Below the pieces are notes generated by a model that ran no database searches, had not been told where the DNA came from, and saw nothing but the letters and a program-made list of their open reading frames with translations. Below are positions 1-5,296 of a stretch of DNA of 5,296 bases, one piece after another. The position numbers and the translations under genes were made by a program. Position 1 is the stretch's first letter. Each line of letters starts with the position of its first letter. This DNA comes from Balneolia bacterium (GTDB lineage Bacteria > Bacteroidota > Rhodothermia > Balneolales > Cyclonatronaceae), in NCBI GenBank assembly GCA_003566395.1, contig PXDL01000271.1, positions 1 through 5,296 of the forward strand. The letters run 5' to 3'.

Positions 1-587
1 AGCACATCCGGACTGTGTGAAGCGCTGTTGGTATCGATCATTCCGGCGATGGTGAGGGTGCCGGCAAATACGCCCTCTTTTTTGAGCGCTTTGTGAAGCT
101 GATGCGCCAGATTGCGAATGCCCGCCTTTCCAAGAGAAATAGTACCCATCTCCGGGACCGGATACAGGGCCGTGCCTCCGCCGGTAAGCAGCACCGCGCC
201 GGCGGACTCTTTCAGGTCGGGCAGCAGATGCTGAACCGAAGCCAGCGCATTCCCCACGCTGATGCGAAATCCACGGGCAATATCTTCGGGGTCTTCATCC
301 AGAATATGTTTCATGCGGGCATCCACCGCGTTATAAAGCAGCACCGATACCGGTCCCGTTTCCTTCCTGATCCGGTCGATAGCCGATTTTAGCGCTTCGG
401 CATCAGAAGCATCGGCCGCGGCAACCGTGCATTCAAAACCCTCACGGCGAAACTCTTCGGCATAGCCATCCAGTTTTTTCTGCGTGCGGCTTATGAGTCC
501 GATGTGAAAGCCTTCCCGTGCAAAGCGTCGGGCCATTGCGAGACTTAATCCGGGTCCGGCTCCGATAATTAACAGTGTCTTTTTCAT
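1..587 (-). CDS. Atypical short-chain dehydrogenase/reductase (SDR), 3' end outside window
   Basis: Starts at the ATG complementary to 585-587; 195 codons are visible and the C-terminus lies beyond position 1. The N-terminus has the Rossmann nucleotide-binding turn IGAGPGLS (residues 8-15), where the usual last Gly of TGxxxGxG is Ser15. Beta-2 ends in SR (33-34), which in SDRs favours NADP(H). AADAS around residue 59 fits the adenine-contact Asp, and YNA (85-87) replaces the usual NAG. N113 matches the active-site Asn. In the catalytic stretch EMGTISLGKAG, K154 is present, but the place of the Tyr in YxxxK is Ile150. The catalytic Ser region reads TGGGT (135-139), without a Ser at the expected place. 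The fold is therefore clear, but classical oxidoreductase chemistry is doubtful. Substrate unknown. It is divergent from the ABC operon, and no Shine-Dalgarno sequence is visible upstream. Confidence 0.9.
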   Translation of the reverse strand, partial: MKKTLLIIGAGPGLSLAMARRFAREGFHIGLISRTQKKLDGYAEEFRREGFECTVAAADASDAEALKSAIDRIRKETGPVSVLLYNAVDARMKHILDEDPEDIARGFRISVGNALASVQHLLPDLKESAGAVLLTGGGTALYPVPEMGTISLGKAGIRNLAHQLHKALKKEGVFAGTLTIAGMIDTNSASHSPDV

Positions 588-754
588 AGGTGATGGGATT
601 CAGGGTGAAGGGTGACGGCGCCCGAGTTGTACGAACGGCTCCCTAAATGTACAAAAAATAACCCGTGGTATCTGTAGGGCATGATTACCATGAAGGGCAA
701 TCATAGTAAAAGATTTACAGGCCTTCAGGACGGCCAACGGAGGGAATAAAAGCA
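588..754. other. Upstream region of the SDR gene, no gene seen
   Basis: No convincing coding sequence on either strand. Small inverted repeats occur: ATGATT (681-686) with AATCAT (699-704), 12-nt loop, and GGCC (720-723) with GGCC (732-735). A minus-strand A/T run (complement of 651-660) reads TATTTTTTG, one base longer than the Bacteroidetes -7 motif TAnnTTTG, so it is only a weak candidate promoter for the SDR gene. The SDR promoter is expected here because the gene reads away from this region, but none can be fixed from sequence alone. Confidence 0.5.
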
Positions 755-795
755 AAACCCGCACAATTGCAACAATGTTGCAATTGTGCGGGTTT
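755..795. repeat. Perfect 19-bp inverted repeat with 3-nt loop
   Basis: Positions 755-773 are exactly complementary to 777-795, leaving the loop AAT (774-776). The foot of the stem is AAACCCGC/GCGGGTTT and the upper part is A/T-rich, with the self-complementary hexamer TTGCAA in each arm. On the minus strand the stem is followed by TTTTGCTTTTATT, which resembles an intrinsic terminator for leftward transcription. On the plus strand only three T follow, and these are part of the stem. No annotated gene needs a terminator here, since both flanking genes point away. It could instead be an operator, a stable RNA hairpin or a mobile palindromic repeat. The structure is certain; its role is not. 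Confidence 0.93.
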
Positions 796-806
796 ACAGC
801 TACATT
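778..806 (+). promoter_or_regulatory. Possible sigma70-like promoter overlapping the right palindrome arm
   Basis: TTGCAA (778-783) and TACATT (801-806) are separated by 17 bp; each matches the sigma70 consensus at four of six positions. It would drive rightward transcription into a roughly 220-nt leader ahead of the ABC operon. The -35 box lies inside the long palindrome, so a protein bound there could block it. Bacteroidetes-type promoters differ from this consensus, so this is a weak candidate. Confidence 0.2.
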
Positions 807-887
807 ATCGCTCACTATGCCAAATGTCCATCCCAACATCTTGTTTCCTTTGATAAAACTACGGTTCCCTACGGGGTTCGGCATATC

Positions 888-1007
888 AGATTCCGGAAAA
901 ACAGGCTTTTGAATCTCATTCCGGGCATCCGCGAGGGCCTGTCTGAAGGGCATACCGCCCTGCCCGGTATGGGAATCCCTCAAGATGTACCGTCGTTTTT
1001 TCTTTTT
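888..1007 (+). promoter_or_regulatory. Possible structured leader or attenuator of the ABC operon
   Basis: Several pairings are possible: AGATTC (888-893) with GAATCT (911-916); ACAGGC (901-906) with GCCTGT (937-942); CCGGGC (921-926) with GCCCGG (962-967); CATACCG (951-957) with CGGTATG (965-971). CGGTA (965-969) can alternatively pair with TACCG (988-992), enclosing GGGAATCCC. That stem is followed 3 nt later by six T, a C and five T (996-1007). The last two pairings exclude each other, as in a terminator/antiterminator switch. The T run ends 28 bp before the ATPase start codon. No known riboswitch class is recognised, and the terminator stem is short (5 bp). A free-standing small RNA ending at the T run would fit equally well. 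Confidence 0.3.
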
Positions 1008-1035
1008 CCAAACTTCCCACCTACCCTCCTCAATT

Positions 1036-1737
1036 ATGATTGAAGCTGAAGGCCTCACTAAATCATTTAACGGCACTAAAGCCGTGCATAATCTGACGCT
1101 GAATATAAAGCAGGGCGAAGTGTATTGTCTGCTCGGGGCGAACGGAGCCGGAAAAACCACGACCATTCATCTTTTTCTGGATTTTCTGAAGCCCGACAGC
1201 GGAGATGCCCTCATCAACGGTATCTCCGTATTCAGCAGTCCGGTTGAAACAAAAAAAGCACTCACCTACATTCCGGAAAACCTGGCCCTTTATCCTTCGC
1301 TCACCGGAATTGAGAATCTGGCATTTTTTGCCGGTCTCGGTGGTGAAAAGCAGGATGAGGAGTTCCTTATACAATGCCTGTCCGAAGCCGGACTTCAACA
1401 AGAGGCCTGCCGTAAACGCGTATCCCGATATTCCAAAGGGATGCGGCAAAAAGTGGGTGTGGCGCTTGCTATCGCCAGAAACTCGAAGGTGCTGTTGCTT
1501 GATGAACCCACAAGCGGACTGGACCCGGCCGCAAGCAATGATTTTGCAATGTTAATGCACCGCATGATGGAACGCGGGTCCGCGATATTAATGGCGACGC
1601 ACGATCTTTTCAGGGCCAAGGAAACCGGCACCCGGGCGGGAATCATGAACAAAGGTGTACTGGTAGAGGAGATCTACACGCACACGGTATCTCATTCCGA
1701 TCTGGAGCAGTTGTACCTGAATCATATGAAAGGCTGA
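1036..1737 (+). CDS. ABC transporter ATP-binding protein (ABC-2/CcmA-like exporter class)
   Basis: Cytoplasmic ATPase of 233 residues that hydrolyses ATP to drive the two permeases encoded just downstream. All core motifs are present in order: Walker A GANGAGKTT (34-42), Q-loop region YIPENLALYP (78-87) with Glu82 at the usual Gln place, signature YSKGMRQK (132-139), Walker B KVLLLDEP (151-158), D-loop SGLD (160-163) and switch His189 in ATHD. The Glu in the Q-loop and the SKGMR signature are common variants in this ABC-2 class, so the enzyme looks active. The ATG at 1036 is preferred over an in-frame ATG at 985 because family members begin with a MIEAEGLTKSF-like strand and the extra 17 residues would be encoded by the T-rich run. 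No Shine-Dalgarno sequence precedes it. The stop lies 2 nt before the next gene. Substrate unknown. Confidence 0.96.
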   Translation: MIEAEGLTKSFNGTKAVHNLTLNIKQGEVYCLLGANGAGKTTTIHLFLDFLKPDSGDALINGISVFSSPVETKKALTYIPENLALYPSLTGIENLAFFAGLGGEKQDEEFLIQCLSEAGLQQEACRKRVSRYSKGMRQKVGVALAIARNSKVLLLDEPTSGLDPAASNDFAMLMHRMMERGSAILMATHDLFRAKETGTRAGIMNKGVLVEEIYTHTVSHSDLEQLYLNHMKG

Positions 1738-1739
1738 CT

Positions 1740-3161
1740 ATGAACAGAATTCCACTGATAATATGCAGACACGAGCTGAACATGCTCCGCCGCAACAAAT
1801 CGGTTGTTGCAGGATCACTTCTTATTATAGCAATCCTGCTGATGTCGGTATGGACCGGCGCTCAGTATTACGGTGACCTTTCCGAGCAGCACGCGGCAGC
1901 GGAAGAAACGGCCCGGGCGCAGTGGGAAGGGCAGGAAGCTAAAAACCCGCACAGTGCCGCTCATTATGGTACCCACGCTTTTAAACCGGTAACCGTCTTG
2001 TCGGTACTCGATCCCGGCGTGGATCGCTACACCGGGGTATCGTTATTTCTGGAAGCCCATCGCCAGAATGTAACCGGATACAGTCCTGCCGAAGACCATA
2101 ACACCTTGTCACGGTTTGGAGACCTCAACGCCGCCTTTATATTTTCTTTCCTGTTCCCCCTGCTTATTATTTTTACCGGCTACAGAATGATGGTGCAGGA
2201 GCGGGAAACCCGCATGTATCATTTTATGCGAAGTCTGGGGGTTACCGACCGGCAGCAGGCGGCCGGCAAGGCGCTGGCCCTTTGGGTTGTAACCGGTGTG
2301 ATGTTCCTGCCTTTTATACTCGTCACTTCCGGATTTCTGATCTTTCAACAGGTCGCCCCCACCGAATGGATACGATTCACAGGTATGATGCTTACCTGGG
2401 TGCTCTATGCCGGGGTCTGTATCCATATAACCATCTGGGTTTCGTCCAGAGTCCGCAGCTCATCCAACGCGCTGGTACTGCTGCTTGGAGTTTGGATCAT
2501 CAGTACCCTGGCCGCTCCCAGACTTATTACCAATGTAGCATCGGCCGTATATCCCGTACCGGACGCCATCACCCTTGAACAATACGTACAGGCAGACCTC
2601 GACAGCGGGATCGACGGCCACAACCCCTTGAACCAACATACAGCGGCCTTCCGGGATTCGGTCATGGCCGCACATAATGCCGAAAGCCCGTCGGACCTTC
2701 CGTTTAACCTGAGCGGACTGATGCTGCAGGTTAGCGAAGAGTATGAGAAACGTGTCTACGACCGGCACCGGCGCAAGGTGGACACCCTCCATGATCGACA
2801 GGTTCGTTTGTACCGGGCTGCTTCCTTTGTCTCCCCAACGCTCGTTGCCCAGCTGGCATCAATGGGATTTGCCGGAACGGACATCCATGCCCACCGTGAT
2901 TTCTACGAGCAGGCCGAGGAGTACCGTTTTCAACTGATGACGGAACTGAATGAACACCTGAAAAAACACGCCGTAGGTGACGATGCCTATGGATTTACGG
3001 CAGGAAACGAGTTTTATAAACAAACCGTAAGCTACCGTTACGAAAGGCCCGAAACGATATTCTCCGGCGTTCCTCATGCCCTGCAGTTGGTGCTGCTTTC
3101 GGTCTGGTTTTTGGCAGGTCTCATCTGTCTTAGTTACCCCGGAACCGCTCACTCTGATTAA
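1740..3161 (+). CDS. ABC-2 type permease, DUF3526-like, first of a pair
   Basis: Inner-membrane subunit of 473 residues, expected to form the membrane domain with the next gene's product. Hydrophobic segments: TM1 about 21-43, TM2 130-152, TM3 178-203, TM4 211-235, TM5 242-262 and TM6 447-466. A large segment (44-129) separates TM1 and TM2 and carries family-typical motifs: YGTHAFKP (76-83), LSVLDPGVDRYTG (87-99), LEAHRQN (104-110) and a short YSPAED. The ERETRMYHFMRSLGVT stretch after TM2 is the cytoplasmic coupling-helix type of sequence seen in ABC-2 exporters. A second large hydrophilic loop (263-446) starts with AVYPVP and includes FAGTDIHAHRDFYEQAEEYR. The family call rests on recalled motifs of DUF3526 permeases. 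The start lies 2 nt after the ATPase stop, suggesting translational coupling; a weak AAAGG sits 7 nt upstream. Substrate unknown. Confidence 0.92.
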   Translation: MNRIPLIICRHELNMLRRNKSVVAGSLLIIAILLMSVWTGAQYYGDLSEQHAAAEETARAQWEGQEAKNPHSAAHYGTHAFKPVTVLSVLDPGVDRYTGVSLFLEAHRQNVTGYSPAEDHNTLSRFGDLNAAFIFSFLFPLLIIFTGYRMMVQERETRMYHFMRSLGVTDRQQAAGKALALWVVTGVMFLPFILVTSGFLIFQQVAPTEWIRFTGMMLTWVLYAGVCIHITIWVSSRVRSSSNALVLLLGVWIISTLAAPRLITNVASAVYPVPDAITLEQYVQADLDSGIDGHNPLNQHTAAFRDSVMAAHNAESPSDLPFNLSGLMLQVSEEYEKRVYDRHRRKVDTLHDRQVRLYRAASFVSPTLVAQLASMGFAGTDIHAHRDFYEQAEEYRFQLMTELNEHLKKHAVGDDAYGFTAGNEFYKQTVSYRYERPETIFSGVPHALQLVLLSVWFLAGLICLSYPGTAHSD

Positions 3162-3169
3162 ACATACCC

Positions 3170-4468
3170 ATGTGGCACATTATAACCTATGAGTACAGGC
3201 AGTTTAAAGCCGATAAACGGTTCGCCATCGTAACCGGGCTGATCTTTATTCTTACGGCTTTCAGTCTTTATCAGGGCACCTTACGTACAGATCAGGCCCA
3301 AGAAATCAGAAATGATCGTATAGCGGCTCAGCAGGAATTTTACGAACAAAAGCATCAGGAACTCATTCGCATCAATCAGGGTGAAGACGAGCCGGAGCAG
3401 TGGTGGCGGCATCCTGGCCATCCGCTGGCATTAGGTACATTCCGCGGTTCCGGGAAGTTTGTATTTCCCGAATCACGGGCGCTTTCGGTTATTGCCGCCG
3501 GACACAGCGATATCCTGCCGGACTACGGGCGCGTTCGGCTTCACCTTACCGAAGCCGTAAATAACCATGCCCTTGAAAACCCCGTGCTTAAAGCGGCCGG
3601 GCATTTTGATTACGCTTTTTTTCTGGTCTGGCTGATTCCCCTGTTTGTGATCGCTCTTTCCTACAATATGATTTCCGCAGAAAAAGAACGTGGAACCTAT
3701 ACCCTGCTTCGGTCGATGCCGGTGACCTCCGGACAGATTATCCGGGCTAAAGTGATGTTCCGTTTTTTGCTCATTGCCATCGTGATAATCGCTGCGGCTG
3801 GAGCCTCATTCTTAATCCTCGGTATCCGCGCTCAACTCCCCGATCTCCTGATGCTGTTGGCCGCTATACTGAGCTATCTGGTCTTTTGGTTTGCGGTGTG
3901 TTTGCTGGTTAACCTGATCGATCTCGGCTCAGCCGCCAATGCCTTAAGTCTGGGGGGCATCTGGATTTTATTCCTGCTTGTCGTACCCGCCTTCATCAAT
4001 ACTCTCGCTTCATCCATGTACCCTGTTCCCTCCCGCGCAGAATGGATCGTCGAACAGCGGGCCATACAGCAACAAATCGAAGCCGATGCCGACGACATTC
4101 TGGACCGCTTCTACAGCGAACATCCAGGCGAAGTGCCTCAGGGAGAACTCCCTTTGTATTACGAGTACTGGAACACCCTTTTTATAACGGCAGCTGTTGT
4201 GCATGAAAAAGAGCAGGAAGCCTTAACAGCCTTCAAGAAACCTCAACGGCGGCAGGAAAAACTAATCGCTGCACTGCGCTTTTTATCACCACCCGTATGG
4301 CTGCAATCCCGCCTCGAACGCCTCGCCGGAACAGACGCCCAAACCCTGCGAGGACTCCACGACAACATGCACACCTTTCATCAAGAATGGAAAGCCTTTT
4401 TTATACCCATATTCCGGGAACTCCGCTTCGTGGAAGCATCTGAGTTCCAATCCATTCCGGAACCTTAA
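3170..4468 (+). CDS. ABC-2 type permease, DUF3526-like, second of a pair, lacking the last helix
   Basis: Inner-membrane subunit of 432 residues and a diverged paralogue of the preceding permease. TM1 about 17-36, a large hydrophilic segment 37-146 with a charged, possibly helical start (40-70), TM2 147-169, TM3 195-218, TM4 225-249 and TM5 256-279. The coupling-type sequence EKERGTYTLLRSMPVT (171-186) matches ERETRMYHFMRSLGVT in the partner. After TM5 both have a YPVP motif (SMYPVP 282-287), and both share an F[LV]SP...AGTD...H block late in the second loop. The protein stops at EASEFQSIPEP with no hydrophobic segment after it, whereas the partner ends with TM6. None of the three plus-strand frames past the stop encodes a membrane helix, so a simple recent stop mutation is not evident. 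It starts 8 nt after the upstream stop with no Shine-Dalgarno sequence. Confidence 0.92.
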   Translation: MWHIITYEYRQFKADKRFAIVTGLIFILTAFSLYQGTLRTDQAQEIRNDRIAAQQEFYEQKHQELIRINQGEDEPEQWWRHPGHPLALGTFRGSGKFVFPESRALSVIAAGHSDILPDYGRVRLHLTEAVNNHALENPVLKAAGHFDYAFFLVWLIPLFVIALSYNMISAEKERGTYTLLRSMPVTSGQIIRAKVMFRFLLIAIVIIAAAGASFLILGIRAQLPDLLMLLAAILSYLVFWFAVCLLVNLIDLGSAANALSLGGIWILFLLVVPAFINTLASSMYPVPSRAEWIVEQRAIQQQIEADADDILDRFYSEHPGEVPQGELPLYYEYWNTLFITAAVVHEKEQEALTAFKKPQRRQEKLIAALRFLSPPVWLQSRLERLAGTDAQTLRGLHDNMHTFHQEWKAFFIPIFRELRFVEASEFQSIPEP

Positions 4469-4583
4469 TTTGTGTGTAGAATTGTGAATTACTCCCACCG
4501 TATTAAAACTGGGCTGTGGAATAATTCGAGACAATTAATACCCCATAAACAGAAAAAAACTCAACCCAAATAAAGCCGGGATC

Positions 4584-4618
4584 GGGGAATAGGAAATCTA
4601 TCTTAATTCCTGTTCCCC
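4584..4618. terminator. 12-bp hairpin in the convergent intergenic region, possible terminator
   Basis: GGGGAATAGGAA (4584-4595) pairs with TTCCTGTTCCCC (4607-4618), with one G-T wobble and an 11-nt loop. It lies between the convergent ABC operon and the LVIVD gene, where a shared terminator is expected. Neither side has an immediate T run. On the minus strand a run of seven T (complement of 4553-4559) comes about 24 nt after the stem, so it is not a canonical intrinsic terminator. The stem is flanked by a direct repeat AGCCGGG (4574-4580 and 4625-4631). Confidence 0.45.
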
Positions 4619-4645
4619 ACCAATAGCCGGGTAAAGCAACAATGC

Positions 4646-5296
4646 CTAAGACTGACCGGCAAGCTCCCGCAGCGTTTGGGCTACTTTCATCACTTTATCC
4701 CCGTTTGATGACTGCCCTGCGGCGGCTTCGGTTTGGTCGGCAAGGTCATGAAGCATGCGCTGCCGGCGGGTTCCGTTCGTTGATTCCGCACGGTCAATAT
4801 CCGCACGCAGACCGTTGATGGTTCTCATATCCAGCTCCCGGTTCCGCTCAAGCTGATCAAGGTAGGCTTTGGCCAGCGAAAAGGATGCAGGCCAGTGAAA
4901 CATCGGCTGCCCCTGCGGATTGAAGACATCCATCCTAACGGTATTGGAGGCGTCGATCTCATTTTGAGTTATAAAATCACTCGGAATCATCTCAAATATA
5001 TCGAGTCCGCGCGCGATTTCTGAATTGACCAGCACTCCGTTGTACCAGTAAACCGACCAGCTTCCCGCTACAATCAACCGCTGATCTGTAACCGGTCCGC
5101 GGTCGTGAAAGGCTATTTCAACAGGATTGGCCGGATCGGTAAAATCGAACACATTCACCCCGCCCTGATACCATCCCTGTACCATAATATCCCGGCCGGG
5201 TACGGGAATAAGCGAGCCGTTGTGCGCCACGCAGTTTTCCTGATGCGTTTGCGGAGCCGGCATCTTGAAATAGCTCTGAAACACCATTTTGCCATC
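4646..5296 (-). CDS. LVIVD-repeat, beta-propeller-like protein, 5' end outside window
   Basis: The C-terminal 216 residues are visible. The frame stays open to position 5296 (codons for Asp-Gly-Lys precede the Met at 5285-5287), so the true start is beyond the window. The visible part begins with propeller-like sequence: QENCVAHNGSLIPVPGRDI, then VQGWYQGGVNVFDFTDP and NPVEIAFHDRGPV, the aromatic/Gly plus VFDFTDPxxPxEIA pattern of LVIVD repeats. A further blade-like unit follows: WSVYWYNGVLV, then SEIARGLDIFEM. The tail from about residue 145 is helical and charged (AYLDQLERNRELDMRTINGL, then ESTNGTRRQRMLHDLADQ) and may be a small C-terminal helical domain. Such proteins are usually exported, but the signal peptide region is not visible. 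No enzymatic function is known to me for this family. It converges with the ABC operon across 177 bp, giving no operon link. The stop is TAG at 4646-4648. Confidence 0.85.
   Translation of the reverse strand, partial: DGKMVFQSYFKMPAPQTHQENCVAHNGSLIPVPGRDIMVQGWYQGGVNVFDFTDPANPVEIAFHDRGPVTDQRLIVAGSWSVYWYNGVLVNSEIARGLDIFEMIPSDFITQNEIDASNTVRMDVFNPQGQPMFHWPASFSLAKAYLDQLERNRELDMRTINGLRADIDRAESTNGTRRQRMLHDLADQTEAAAGQSSNGDKVMKVAQTLRELAGQS

Noticed and set aside
93..392. Plus-strand 99-codon frame inside the SDR gene
   Set aside because: Antisense shadow of a well-supported SDR reading frame.
916..1020. Minus-strand 34-codon frame starting GTG, with AGGAGG 4 nt upstream (complement of 1025-1030)
   Set aside because: The spacing is short, the other genes here do not use Shine-Dalgarno sites, and the product looks like nothing known. 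It also overlaps the T-rich run and the ATPase leader. Conservation of the peptide in relatives would revive it.
985..1035. Upstream in-frame ATG for the ATPase
   Set aside because: It would add 17 residues rich in Phe and Arg encoded by the T run; ABC ATPases of this class begin close to the ATG at 1036.
786..1043. Plus-strand open frame of 85 codons before the ATPase
   Set aside because: It ends inside the ATPase start region, shows no domain or credible composition, and lies over the structured stretch; better read as non-coding.
600..1166. Long minus-strand open frame (188 codons) across the divergent intergenic region and the ATPase 5' end
   Set aside because: Its N-terminal part is the antisense of the Walker A region, a frequent open shadow; the rest has no recognisable domain and runs through the perfect palindrome.
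1279..1281. Glu instead of Gln in the ATPase Q-loop, and the SKGMR signature instead of LSGGQ
   Set aside because: Both are frequent variants in ABC-2 exporter ATPases and do not point to loss of activity.
1..5296. CRISPR array, tRNA/rRNA, insertion sequence or phage genes
   Set aside because: No regularly spaced repeats, cloverleaf or rRNA sequence, transposase, integrase or phage motifs were seen on either strand.

Overview
The window suggests a bacterium of the Bacteroidota/Rhodothermota/Balneolota kind. This rests on the LVIVD-type protein, the two large-ectodomain ABC-2 permeases of the DUF3526 type, start codons with little or no Shine-Dalgarno sequence, and a roughly 50% GC look. The lineage call is inference from gene flavour, with no marker gene to confirm it.

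Layout, left to right. (1) Positions 1-587, minus strand: the first 195 codons of a short-chain dehydrogenase/reductase (SDR), with the C-terminus outside the window. Its Rossmann features are clear, but the catalytic Tyr and Ser positions are substituted. (2) Positions 588-1035: a 448-bp intergenic region between divergent genes. It holds a perfect 19-bp inverted repeat with a 3-nt loop (755-795). It then has a stretch rich in alternative base pairings that ends in a T-rich run about 30 bp before the next start codon. (3) Positions 1036-4468, plus strand: a tight three-gene operon of one ABC ATPase and two related ABC-2 type permeases, separated by 2 and 8 nt. (4) Positions 4469-4645: a convergent intergenic region with a 12-bp hairpin. 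(5) Positions 4646-5296, minus strand: the C-terminal 216 residues of an LVIVD-repeat, beta-propeller-like protein whose N-terminus lies outside the window.

The central unit is the ABC transporter. The ATPase probably energises a heterodimeric membrane domain made by the two permeases, each with a large extracytoplasmic segment after TM1 and another after TM5. The gene set has the form of an ABC-2 exporter, but the substrate cannot be read from the sequence. The flanking SDR and LVIVD genes are in opposite orientations and have no evident functional link to it.

The points most worth a second look are the long palindrome and possible attenuator in the divergent intergenic region, the SDR without its catalytic Tyr, and the second permease, which ends before the final transmembrane helix present in its neighbour. 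No clearly new system is demonstrated by the sequence alone.
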